64,000 nt of DNA from Eubacterium sp. (GTDB lineage: Bacteria; Bacillota; Clostridia; Lachnospirales; Lachnospiraceae): NCBI GenBank assembly GCA_024690665.1, contig JAILOU010000003.1:1-64000 (forward strand). The letters are read 5' to 3'. Both the position numbers and the translations under genes were made by a program. The notes beneath the pieces are model-generated. The model was not told the origin of the DNA. It did not search any database and saw only the letters and a program-made list of their open reading frames with translations. Position 1 is the first letter of the stretch, and the number at the start of each line of letters is the position of its first letter. This document shows positions 8,202 through 15,860 of the stretch, one piece after another.

Positions 8202-9452
8202 TTATACCTGTACATAATCATTGAGCACCGGCTGAAGTCCTTCCTTGGACAGTTCCAGATACATGGTGTCAAGACTTCTGCCGTCTGCAATTTCAAACTG
8301 TTCATCTCCTGCCTCTTCACTGCACCGTCCCGTATAGGTCTGCTCGTGGTCTCCGATTCCGGTTGACACTCCGGCCGACACCTTTGTACCGGCAATCTTC
8401 ACGATTCCATTGCGAAATGCTGCCGTCTCACGCGATGACACCGTGATTCCGCAGTATGGCAAGAAGAGACGGTATGCGCACAAAACCTGGCACAGCTGCC
8501 GTTCTCCAACGTCCAGCGGCTTAATCGATTCGTTGTTAATAATCGGGCGAAGTCTAGGACAGGACAGCGACATCTCTGCATGCGGATATTTCTTTTGCAG
8601 ATAATGCACGTGAAGCGCCGATGCAAGCGCATCCTTGCGAAAATCGGACAACCCTAACAGCGCCGAAAATCCAACGCCACGCATACCTCCCATCAGCGCA
8701 CGCTCCTGCGCGTGGAAGCGATATGGCCAGATTCTTTTGTTACCCATAAGATGCAGTTTTTCATAGCGGTTGTGATCATAGGTTTCCTGAAATACCGTAA
8801 CGTAATCGACGCCGCATTCGTGCAGGTATTCATAATCTTTTACGTTAACCGGATAGATTTCAATTCCTACCATTCGGAAGTACTTTGTCGCAATCTTACA
8901 GGCCTCACCGATGTAACTTACATCCGACATCGTCGGGCTTTCTCCTGCAAGAATCAGAATTTCCTCAATGCCACTGTCTGCAATCACCTGCATCTCATGC
9001 TCAATCTGCTGCGCAGTCAGTTTGAGGCGCTTGATCTTGTTATAACAGTTAAACCCGCAGTACACACAATAATTATCGCAATAGTTGGCAATGTACAAAG
9101 GCGTAAAGACATAAACGGTATTTCCAAAATGTTTCCCGGTCTCTGCCTTCGCCTTTTGCGCCATCTGCTCGAGAAATGGTTCCGCCGCCGGCGACAAGAG
9201 CGCCTTAAAATCTTCGATCTCAATCCGGCTTTTTGAAAGTGCACGGCGCACATCTGCCGCCGTATAAGTTTCATAATCATATGATTCCATCTGCGCCATC
9301 ACCTTGTCACACACATCCGACTCAATAATGTCCATTCCCGGAAGATACTTCATGTGATCGATGCGCGCATTCGGGTCGGTTTCAATCTTATGCTTTTGGC
9401 TAAGTTCCCTTGCCGACATCTCCTTAGCGTCAATTAGATATTGATTATCCAT
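8202..9452 (-). CDS. thiH: 2-iminoacetate synthase ThiH
   Basis: This 416-residue radical SAM enzyme cleaves tyrosine to dehydroglycine (2-iminoacetate) and p-cresol, giving the glycine imine used by ThiG. The C-x3-C-x2-C cluster motif is at residues 125, 129 and 132 (CDNYCVYC). The tyrosine-dependent ThiH, rather than oxygen-dependent ThiO, fits an anaerobe. It lies 13 bases after thiG and is preceded by GGAGGGG. Two related radical SAM proteins, HydG and HydE, are encoded near 50-52 kb, but operon context and sequence separate them clearly. Confidence 0.96.
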   Translation of the reverse strand: MDNQYLIDAKEMSARELSQKHKIETDPNARIDHMKYLPGMDIIESDVCDKVMAQMESYDYETYTAADVRRALSKSRIEIEDFKALLSPAAEPFLEQMAQKAKAETGKHFGNTVYVFTPLYIANYCDNYCVYCGFNCYNKIKRLKLTAQQIEHEMQVIADSGIEEILILAGESPTMSDVSYIGEACKIATKYFRMVGIEIYPVNVKDYEYLHECGVDYVTVFQETYDHNRYEKLHLMGNKRIWPYRFHAQERALMGGMRGVGFSALLGLSDFRKDALASALHVHYLQKKYPHAEMSLSCPRLRPIINNESIKPLDVGERQLCQVLCAYRLFLPYCGITVSSRETAAFRNGIVKIAGTKVSAGVSTGIGDHEQTYTGRCSEEAGDEQFEIADGRSLDTMYLELSKEGLQPVLNDYVQV

Positions 9453-9465
9453 GTCTTTCCCCTCC

Positions 9466-10233
9466 TTAGCGCAAAAATCCGGTCAGTGGATCGGATGAGG
9501 CGGCGCCTCTTGTTAACACTCTTCCAAGACCTGACAGATATGCTTTACGACCGGCCTCAATCGCATCTTTAAATGCCGATGCCATCAGGGTTAGATTGCC
9601 TGCCGTTGCAAGTGCCGTATTCGCCATAATCGCTGCGGCCCCCATCTCCATTGCCTCGCAGGCCTGCGATGGTGCTCCGATTCCGGCATCCACAATGATT
9701 GGCAGATCGATTTCATCAATCAGAATCTGAATAAACTCTTTCGTTGCAAGTCCTTTGTTTGACCCGATAGGAGAGGCAAGTGGCATAATCGATGCAGCCC
9801 CCGCCGCCTCTAGTTCACGTGCCACATTTAAATCCGGATACATATACGGCATGACCACATAGCCTTCCTGCGATAGAATCCTCGTTGCCTCAATGGTCTC
9901 AGCATTATCCGGAAGCAGATACTTGCTGTCTTTCATAATTTCGATTTTTATAAAATCACCGCAGCCAAGTTCTCTTGCCAGATGCGCGATGCGAACGGCT
10001 TCCTTGGCATTTCTTGCGCCACTTGTGTTGGGAAGGAGCGTCACATCCTTTGGAATGTAATCCAGGATATTCTCCTCTTCCTTCGTATTTGTGCGGCGCA
10101 CCGCAAGCGTTACAATCTGCGCTCCGGCATCCTTTGTCGCCGCCTCAATTAATTTCATAGAGTATTTACCGGATCCCAAGATAAATCTGGAATCAAATTC
10201 TTTTCCACCTATTACCAGTTTGTCCTTATTCAT
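9466..10233 (-). CDS. thiG: Thiazole synthase ThiG
   Basis: This 255-residue TIM-barrel enzyme builds the thiazole phosphate ring from deoxyxylulose phosphate, 2-iminoacetate and ThiS thiocarboxylate. Recognisable blocks are [40 protein letters not shown] and [19 protein letters not shown]. The length is normal for the family. It lies between thiF and thiH in an unbroken thi operon and has its own AAGGA site. Confidence 0.97.
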   Translation of the reverse strand: MNKDKLVIGGKEFDSRFILGSGKYSMKLIEAATKDAGAQIVTLAVRRTNTKEEENILDYIPKDVTLLPNTSGARNAKEAVRIAHLARELGCGDFIKIEIMKDSKYLLPDNAETIEATRILSQEGYVVMPYMYPDLNVARELEAAGAASIMPLASPIGSNKGLATKEFIQILIDEIDLPIIVDAGIGAPSQACEAMEMGAAAIMANTALATAGNLTLMASAFKDAIEAGRKAYLSGLGRVLTRGAASSDPLTGFLR

Positions 10234-10256
10234 GTCATGTTCCTTTCTACTACTCC

Positions 10257-10892
10257 TTACGGAATTTCATGCCCTATCAATATTCGAAGCACCATATGCG
10301 CTTCATGCGCTGCGCATACCATAACTCTTGAAGACAAGAGTGCTCCGCTACTATTAACATCGCTGATTCCATCGCCACACAGATAGAATCGTCCCCCTCT
10401 TTTTTGCGTTATAATTGCATTTGCGCTGCCATCTCCGGCCATCCCGGAAGCCGCAATCAGATAGCGAGAAGGCAGGTGCTCTAGCACTCCGTTTACAAGC
10501 ATTGCCTTTTCCTTTGCATCATCAAATGCCTCGCAGATGATGTCTGCCCCCTGCAGCAATGAAGCAAGGTTATCCCTCGTCATTCGAATACAGTAAGTCT
10601 CCACTTCTATAAATGGATTCATTTCCATAAGATTCTCTCTTAGTGCATCCGTCTTATACCGACCCACTTGTGATACCTTGTACTGCTGCCGATGCAAGTT
10701 GGTCAGATCGACGCGGTCATCATCAATTAAAATCAGTTTCCCGATTCCGGCTCTTGCCAGACAGATAGCGATGTTAGACCCAAGTCCTCCAAGTCCTGCA
10801 ATCGCGACTGTCGCCATTTCAAAACGCTTTTGCACATCTGTGCCGTGCCGCTGCGCTAATGCATCATAATACGCTTCTTTTGTCATCTTCAA
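10257..10892 (-). CDS. thiF: Sulfur carrier ThiS adenylyltransferase ThiF
   Basis: This 211-residue E1-like enzyme adenylates the C-terminal glycine of ThiS before sulfur transfer. The nucleotide-binding GLGGLGSN motif (residues 33-40) and the [10 protein letters not shown] block are present. It is the short clostridial ThiF without the C-terminal zinc knuckle CxxC pairs found in MoeB-like proteins. Its start immediately follows the thiS stop, so the activating enzyme and its carrier are co-translated. A second ThiF-like protein at 20613-21449 belongs to the sulfate pathway and should not be confused with it. Confidence 0.92.
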   Translation of the reverse strand: MKMTKEAYYDALAQRHGTDVQKRFEMATVAIAGLGGLGSNIAICLARAGIGKLILIDDDRVDLTNLHRQQYKVSQVGRYKTDALRENLMEMNPFIEVETYCIRMTRDNLASLLQGADIICEAFDDAKEKAMLVNGVLEHLPSRYLIAASGMAGDGSANAIITQKRGGRFYLCGDGISDVNSSGALLSSRVMVCAAHEAHMVLRILIGHEIP

Positions 10893-11087
10893 TCAGCCAC
10901 CTCCGACAAAGCTCACCACTTCTACCCGGTCGCCTTCCTTAAGCATTACTTCCCGGTAGGAATCGCGCGGCACGATTTGTTCATTAAGTTCTACCGCAAT
11001 GGTCTGCATGTGAAATCCCATTTCTTCCACCATCGCCTTGATGGTTTTACCGTCCGCTTCATAAGGGACTCCGTTAATCTGTACCAT
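10893..11087 (-). CDS. thiS: Sulfur carrier protein ThiS
   Basis: This 64-residue ubiquitin-fold carrier ends in VGGG, so the C-terminal glycine is already free to be adenylated by ThiF and turned into a thiocarboxylate that feeds ThiG. The LxEGDRVEVVSFVGGG ending is typical of ThiS. It lies between thiE and thiF with almost no spacing. Contrast the second carrier at 21449-21655, which carries an extra Cys after the glycines. Confidence 0.94.
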   Translation of the reverse strand: MVQINGVPYEADGKTIKAMVEEMGFHMQTIAVELNEQIVPRDSYREVMLKEGDRVEVVSFVGGG

Positions 11088-11099
11088 CCATCTTCCTCC

Positions 11100-11732
11100 T
11101 TATCCCTTGTTTAATTCACGGTAAGCCTGTCGCATCTGCTTCGCTGCCTGTCGCGACGAGTCCGCCTTCATAATTGCCGACACGGCACATATCCCATCTA
11201 TACCGCTGCCCTTAAGTACCCCGAGATTATCCGGGTTTAATCCTCCGATTGCATTCACCGGTATCGGAACTGCTTTGCAGATCTTCGCAAGCGTGTCCAC
11301 CGATGTAAGCACCGTCTTTACCTTAGTCGTTGTCGGATAGATTGCGCCAACGCCCAGGTAGTCCGCACCTGCCACCCACGCAGACTCGGCTACCGCCACC
11401 TTTTTCGCCGTTGCACCAAGAATCTTGTCCTTCCCAATGATACGTCTTGCCATCTCAAGCGGCAGATCCTCAGCTCCCAGATGCACACCTTCTGCATCCA
11501 CCGCCAGCATCACATCCACCCGGTCATCAATAATGAGCGGCACCTTGTATCGCCTTGCAATCTCATGCACTTTCCCGGCAAGTTCAACATATTCTTTTGT
11601 AGTTCGGCTCTTCTCTCTAAGCTGCAACAACGTTACGCCACCCTTAAGAGCTTCTTCTACGCGAAACAAAAATTCCTCCGTGTCATACGGCGTACTATCT
11701 GTAATAAAATACAATTCGCTATTGAATTCCAT
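11100..11732 (-). CDS. thiE: Thiamine phosphate synthase ThiE
   Basis: This 210-residue TIM barrel couples the pyrimidine pyrophosphate and thiazole phosphate moieties to thiamine monophosphate. Typical blocks are YFITDS, LQLREKS, LIIDDRVD, GVHLGAEDLP, GVGAIYPTTTK and NAIGGLNPDN. ATG 11732 is used because AAAGGAGGAG lies just upstream; the frame extends further only into the riboswitch terminator. First gene of thiESFGHC, so all six are expected to respond to thiamine pyrophosphate. No thiD was found in the window. Confidence 0.95.
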   Translation of the reverse strand: MEFNSELYFITDSTPYDTEEFLFRVEEALKGGVTLLQLREKSRTTKEYVELAGKVHEIARRYKVPLIIDDRVDVMLAVDAEGVHLGAEDLPLEMARRIIGKDKILGATAKKVAVAESAWVAGADYLGVGAIYPTTTKVKTVLTSVDTLAKICKAVPIPVNAIGGLNPDNLGVLKGSGIDGICAVSAIMKADSSRQAAKQMRQAYRELNKG

Positions 11733-11759
11733 AAACTCCTCCTTTCCAAAAATACGCAC

Positions 11760-11801
11760 AAAAAAACGGAAGCTACCTGATTCTATATCAAGTAGCTTCC
11801 G
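11760..11801 (-). terminator. TPP riboswitch expression-platform terminator
   Basis: On the minus strand CGGAAGCTAC pairs with GTAGCTTCCG (11792-11801 with 11767-11776) and is followed by seven T residues. It lies between the TPP aptamer and thiE, so TPP binding probably terminates transcription before thiE. Confidence 0.85.
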
Positions 11802-11818
11802 CATTATAAGCATTGTAA

Positions 11819-11908
11819 AACGGCATCCCTACGTTGGCATTATCCAAATCAGGTTGTCGGTCGAAGGTCACACCTTCCTCTCAGCCTGTCTACAAGCTCC
11901 CGGTTCAA
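11819..11908 (-). promoter_or_regulatory. TPP riboswitch (THI element)
   Basis: The minus strand reads CTGAGAGG, then ACCTGATTTGGATAATGCC and AACGTAGGGA, the two conserved pyrimidine- and pyrophosphate-sensing halves of the TPP aptamer. It lies directly upstream of the thi operon and is followed by a regulatory terminator. Established family knowledge: thiamine pyrophosphate represses such genes. Confidence 0.96.
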
Positions 11909-11942
11909 TATTATGTTCTATTGGTTCGTCCGAACATATTCT

Positions 11943-11970
11943 ATTCTATCTGTTCTTAGAAAAAATGCAA
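11943..11970 (-). promoter_or_regulatory. Promoter of the thi operon
   Basis: On the minus strand TTGCAT (11965-11970) is followed after 16 bases by TAGAAT (11943-11948), about 40 bases upstream of the TPP aptamer. This is a plausible sigma-A promoter. The remaining bases to 12067 show no gene. Confidence 0.5.
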
Positions 11971-12067
11971 GAACAAATTTTAGTTTGGTGCAGATACCTT
12001 AGAATCAATATGCATAACGGCAAATACATTTATTAAGCCTCCTATACTATTTTGGCGCTAAGTAAAA

Positions 12068-12113
12068 GAAGCACCTAATCCTTCACATACGATAAGTATA
12101 GGATTGATGCTTC
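12068..12113 (-). terminator. Terminator after the EAL gene
   Basis: On the minus strand a long imperfect stem (GAAGCATCAATCCT with AGGATTAGGTGCTTC) is followed by TTTTACTT. It lies about 50 bases beyond the stop of the EAL-domain gene. Confidence 0.7.
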
Positions 12114-12161
12114 AAAAGAAAAAGACTCGATTCAATTGTATTTTTCATGGTCAGTTATCTG

Positions 12162-12863
12162 TTACTGCGGCATTTCCAGATAATACCCCTGAAATAAATC
12201 TGCACCAAGCGCTTTCATCACGTCGTACTCCTGCACAGTTTCAATTCCTTCCGCCACAACAAGGCGCCTTTCCATATGGAACGTCTCAATGATGGCTCTG
12301 CAGTTATTCTGCTTTTCTTCATCCTGATCAACGCCTTCTAGAAGCGTTCTGTCAATCTTGATAATATCCGGATCATAGCCTGCAACTGCGCTGTAATCAT
12401 TCACCCCGGTGCCAAAATCATCGAGTGCAATCTGATTCGCATTAATATCGGCAAACTTTCTTTTTATCCCGGCAATCTCTTCTGAATACTCAGGATACTC
12501 CAGCGACTCGATAATCATAGCTTGCTTATCCTTGCCGAAATACTCGATGTAAGCCTGTACTTCTTCCTCGGTAAATATTTCACTCGGAAATGAATTCACA
12601 GACAGTTTCTCTGTATATCCTCTCATAAAATACGCCTGCGTTGCCCCAAATAAGGTTGCAACCTCAAGCACATGTAGCATCTTCTTTTTTTGATATAACT
12701 CAATGAGTTCTACGACATTCATTTCACATGGACGCATCAATGCTTCTCTGGCATAGATCTTCCCATCCCGATCAAAGATTGACTGAAATACATAATTGAT
12801 CTTCAATTGTCTAAGCGCGTCCATCACGCTCCCCGACAACGGCAAATCATCATAATAAATCAT
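12162..12863 (-). CDS. EAL-domain cyclic-di-GMP phosphodiesterase
   Basis: This 233-residue protein consists almost only of an EAL domain, which hydrolyses c-di-GMP to pGpG. Catalytic positions can be placed: Glu in REALMR, Asn in SVNSFPS, Glu in IIESLEY, Asp-Asp in ALDDFGTG, Lys in IIKIDRTLL and Glu in VAEGIET, so it is probably active. There is no signal peptide or membrane segment, and it lacks a sensor domain. It is monocistronic with a weak ribosome binding site (GAG before ATG 12863). A FIST-GGDEF protein 3 kb away could make the same messenger. Confidence 0.9.
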   Translation of the reverse strand: MIYYDDLPLSGSVMDALRQLKINYVFQSIFDRDGKIYAREALMRPCEMNVVELIELYQKKKMLHVLEVATLFGATQAYFMRGYTEKLSVNSFPSEIFTEEEVQAYIEYFGKDKQAMIIESLEYPEYSEEIAGIKRKFADINANQIALDDFGTGVNDYSAVAGYDPDIIKIDRTLLEGVDQDEEKQNNCRAIIETFHMERRLVVAEGIETVQEYDVMKALGADLFQGYYLEMPQ

Positions 12864-12995
12864 CTCTCAAACTCACGCACCGCATAAGCTGTCATTCCCT
12901 CAGCTTCGGTGCTATCCTCCTCGCAACATTTTATCATTTTTTCTTTAGGTTGCAAGTAGAATATCTACAGATATTTTATTACGAAAATGCTTAAC

Positions 12996-13448
12996 TTATT
13001 CAATAACCACGCGGTCACCCACCATAATCACTCCGCCTTTTAACACTCTGGCAAAGCACCCTTCTCTTGGCATAATGCAGTCTCCGACCTTTTTATAGAT
13101 CTCACAGTGGCTGTGACACTCCTTGCCAATCTGCGTCATCTCAAGTTTCACATCTCCGATGGTGAAGATTGTCCCAACCGGCAATTCTTTAAACCGGAAT
13201 CCATCTACCACAAGATTCTCACCAAATGCGCCAAAGGAAACGTCAGCTCCCCGCTTTTTAAACTCTTCAATCTGTCCGAATCCCAAAAAACTCACCTGTC
13301 TGTGCCATTTCCCGGCATGCGCATCGTTTTTAATTCCCCAGTTTTCAATCACTTCAGCCTTCGGAATCTGCGTTTTTTGTGTCCCCTTCTTCTCGCTGAT
13401 ACAGATTGCTTTTATCACACCACAATTTGAATTCATCTTACCTATCAT
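12996..13448 (-). CDS. MOSC-domain protein
   Basis: This 150-residue single MOSC domain has the GAFGENLVVDG block and the conserved Cys in KECHSHCEIY (near residue 109), followed by MPREGCFARVLKGG. MOSC domains carry persulfide sulfur or bind molybdopterin-type cofactors, and small stand-alone members often act with cysteine desulfurases. It follows nifU by 3 bases, so it is co-transcribed with nifS and nifU, which supports a sulfur-transfer role. ATG 13448 and ATG 13436 are both possible starts. Confidence 0.82.
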   Translation of the reverse strand: MIGKMNSNCGVIKAICISEKKGTQKTQIPKAEVIENWGIKNDAHAGKWHRQVSFLGFGQIEEFKKRGADVSFGAFGENLVVDGFRFKELPVGTIFTIGDVKLEMTQIGKECHSHCEIYKKVGDCIMPREGCFARVLKGGVIMVGDRVVIE

Positions 13449-13451
13449 CCT

Positions 13452-13826
13452 TTATCCGTTATGTCTGCTATAATAATCGTCAACTGCCGCCTTCACCGCT
13501 TCTTCCGCCAGCACTGAGCAGTGCAGCTTATGCGCAGGAAGTCCATCCAGTGCTTCAGCTACCGCTTTGTTCGAAAGCTGCAGGGCTTCCGATACCGGTT
13601 TTCCTTTAATCATCTCAGTTGCCATGGAACTTGAGGCAATCGCCGAACCACAGCCAAATGTCTTAAACTTCACATCCTCAATAATATCGTGATCAATCTT
13701 CAGATAAATCTTCATGATATCACCACAGGTTGCATTTCCCACTTCTCCGATTCCATCTGCATCCTCAATCATTCCAACATTACGCGGATGCTCAAAATGA
13801 TCCATTACTTTTTCGCTATATAACAT
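13452..13826 (-). CDS. nifU: Iron-sulfur scaffold protein NifU/IscU-like
   Basis: This 124-residue U-type scaffold assembles Fe-S clusters from the sulfur delivered by its partner desulfurase. Three cluster-binding cysteines are visible in NATCGD, FGCGSAIASSS and LHCSVLAEE. It lacks the C-terminal Nfu domain of nitrogen-fixing NifU and no nif genes are nearby, so the role is general or cluster-specific Fe-S assembly. It lies 12 bases after the nifS-like gene. Confidence 0.92.
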   Translation of the reverse strand: MLYSEKVMDHFEHPRNVGMIEDADGIGEVGNATCGDIMKIYLKIDHDIIEDVKFKTFGCGSAIASSSMATEMIKGKPVSEALQLSNKAVAEALDGLPAHKLHCSVLAEEAVKAAVDDYYSRHNG

Positions 13827-13838
13827 ATGCTTTTCCTC

Positions 13839-15029
13839 CTACTGTATAATATATGGCTTGTCGCCGTTTTTTAAGCTCTCCCAGATTGGGGAAATGCTTC
13901 GCAGGTATGCGACTACCTCTTTGACATTTTCAATAATATAATCCATCTCTTCATAGGTATTTTCTTCGCCTATCGAGAGCCTAAGAGATCCATGTGCTAC
14001 CTCATGCGGAAGTCCAATCGCCAAAAGGACATGACTTGGATCGAGCGAACCGGATGTACATGCTGACCCGGATGATGCGGCTATTCCTTTGGCGTCGAGC
14101 AGCAATAAAAGCGACTCCCCTTCAATTCCTTCAAAACAAAAATTAACGGTTCCCGGCACACGCTCTGCGCCGCTTCCATTTAACCGGCTGTGTTCAATCG
14201 TCGACAGCCCCTTAATCAGATAGTCGCGAAGAGCCTGCGTCTTAGCCATATTATCATCCAGGCTGTCAACTGCCTCTGCCAAGGCTACGGACATTCCCAT
14301 AATTGCAGGAACATTCTCGGTACCGGCTCTCTTGCCTCGCTCTTGCGCTCCGCCCTCAATCAGATTATCAATTCTCGCTCCCATCTTCACGTACAGCGCT
14401 CCCACACCTCTTGGACCGTGGAACTTGTGTCCGGACAGCGCCAGATAATCACAGCCGATATCCTCCACATTGACCGGCACGTGCGCCACTGCCTGTACGG
14501 CATCGGTGTGAAATGGCACTTTCTTCTGCTTACAGATGGTTCCAATCTCCTTTACCGGAAGCAAGGTGCCGATTTCATTATTCGCATACATCACACTGAC
14601 CAGCGCCGTCTCCTTTCGAATAGCATCTTCTACAAGCTGCGGATTCAGCCATCCATCCTGATCTACCGGAAGATATGTAATCTCAAATCCGTCCTTAGCG
14701 AGGCGCGCCATGGTATGAAGCACCGCATGATGTTCTACCGTTGTTGTAATAATGTGGTTCTTTCCCTTTTTCTTGCCGGCGTAAGCCGCAGAAAGAATCG
14801 CCTGATTATCTGCCTCACTTCCACCGGATGTAAAAAAGATTTCCCTTGGCTTGGCTCCAATTGCCTTCGCCACAGTTTCTCTTGCTTTATTCAGTTGTTC
14901 TTTTGCCAATTGTCCCTGCGTATGTAAACTAGATGGATTTCCAAAATACAAATCCATATTCTCTATCATCGCCACCTTGGCACTGTTCGAAATCTTTGTC
15001 GTTGCTGCATGATCTGCATAAACGTTCAT
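13839..15029 (-). CDS. nifS: Cysteine desulfurase NifS/IscS-like
   Basis: This 396-residue PLP enzyme removes sulfur from cysteine for Fe-S cluster assembly. It shows YADHAATT at the N-terminus, the PLP lysine in SGHKFHGPRG and the catalytic Cys in SSGSACTSGSL. ATG 15029 is favoured by GGAGG 7 bases upstream over an upstream start at 15050. It heads the operon with nifU and the MOSC protein. Its promoter overlaps a palindrome shared with the metY-cysK promoter, so it is probably regulated by sulfur or cysteine supply or by an Rrf2/LysR-type factor; that is inference. Confidence 0.94.
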   Translation of the reverse strand: MNVYADHAATTKISNSAKVAMIENMDLYFGNPSSLHTQGQLAKEQLNKARETVAKAIGAKPREIFFTSGGSEADNQAILSAAYAGKKKGKNHIITTTVEHHAVLHTMARLAKDGFEITYLPVDQDGWLNPQLVEDAIRKETALVSVMYANNEIGTLLPVKEIGTICKQKKVPFHTDAVQAVAHVPVNVEDIGCDYLALSGHKFHGPRGVGALYVKMGARIDNLIEGGAQERGKRAGTENVPAIMGMSVALAEAVDSLDDNMAKTQALRDYLIKGLSTIEHSRLNGSGAERVPGTVNFCFEGIEGESLLLLLDAKGIAASSGSACTSGSLDPSHVLLAIGLPHEVAHGSLRLSIGEENTYEEMDYIIENVKEVVAYLRSISPIWESLKNGDKPYIIQ

Positions 15030-15052
15030 GTTATTACCTCCTAAAATCATTT

Positions 15053-15099
15053 CCTATCACATCAATAGGGATTATATCACCAATATCCCATCTAGTCAA
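15053..15099 (-). promoter_or_regulatory. nifS promoter with CTAT-N7-ATAG operator
   Basis: The minus strand carries TTGACT (15094-15099) and a perfect TATAAT (15071-15076) with 17-base spacing. Just downstream is the palindrome CCTATCACATCAATAGG (15053-15069). This position overlaps the transcription start and fits a repressor site. CCTATCACTAAGATAGG at 38723-38739 has the same spacing and arms. Confidence 0.7.
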
Positions 15100-15107
15100 T
15101 AGGAATT

Positions 15108-15137
15108 AAAAAAGACTGTCCAAATTGACAGTCTTTT
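15108..15137. terminator. Intrinsic terminator after yczE-like gene
   Basis: GACTGTC (15114-15120) pairs with GACAGTC (15127-15133), flanked by A6 on the left and T4 on the right. On the minus strand it follows the membrane-protein stop by about 25 bases and ends in T6. Confidence 0.8.
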
Positions 15138-15161
15138 CATGTTTCTATCTTTTGTTGTCTT

Positions 15162-15845
15162 TTATTCGTGCACGCAATCTGATGCCGAAGCATCTTCTTC
15201 ATGCCTAAATTCCCGCATCATCTCAATAATTCCGCGCTGATGAAGATTTCTTGGTTCAAAATGTATGATGGTATAGACAATCTGCATCACAATTCCGGTT
15301 CCCACCGTTCCAAGTAAGGTTCCGATTCCAACCGGACCTCCGAGCAGCCATCCAAACAAAAGCACAACCGCCCATAGCAGCACTTCCACTATACCGATTG
15401 GCACACGCGGCATCCTTTTTCCAAGGCCGACTAACAGTGAATCTCTTGGTCCGCAGCCTTGCTCGCTCTTCATATAGACCGCCATTCCAAAAGCCATAAA
15501 GACAAATCCAACCACCATAATCAAAATGCCTGACCATAGATGTGAATTTAACTCAAACGGATTAAAGCTATTAAACAGCTGCACAAAATTTCCGGTAATC
15601 AGCGCATCAATCACGGTTCCAAAGCCAATCTTTTCCCGAAGCAGGATATCAATGCCAAGAACCGTTAATGAAATCAGCGTTACTGATACCCCGTAATTAA
15701 GCGGCGTGTGCATCGCAATGCCCATTCCCAGACAGTCCCACGGTGACAGTCCGATATTGGCAAATATCGTCAGATGCACTCCAAATGCAAATACAAATAA
15801 CCCTATTACAATTTTTATCCATTCTTTTATCATTCTAGTCTTCAT
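15162..15845 (-). CDS. YczE/YitT-type integral membrane protein
   Basis: This 227-residue protein has five or six predicted membrane segments (first about residues 10-30) and the GLSPWDCLGMGI and GCGPRDSLLVGL repeats typical of the YczE family. Its transport or regulatory function is unknown. It follows the FIST-GGDEF gene by 15 bases and is probably co-transcribed. The AAAGGAG site of the junction is 18 bases from the start and instead faces a six-codon mini-frame (ATG at 15852) whose TGA overlaps this start as ATGA, which may couple translation. Confidence 0.75.
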   Translation of the reverse strand: MKTRMIKEWIKIVIGLFVFAFGVHLTIFANIGLSPWDCLGMGIAMHTPLNYGVSVTLISLTVLGIDILLREKIGFGTVIDALITGNFVQLFNSFNPFELNSHLWSGILIMVVGFVFMAFGMAVYMKSEQGCGPRDSLLVGLGKRMPRVPIGIVEVLLWAVVLLFGWLLGGPVGIGTLLGTVGTGIVMQIVYTIIHFEPRNLHQRGIIEMMREFRHEEDASASDCVHE

Positions 15846-15860
15846 ACTGCGTCTAACATG

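Noticed and set aside
11733-11813. Longer start of thiE
   Set aside because: The extra codons are read out of the riboswitch terminator; ATG 11732 follows AAAGGAGGAG.
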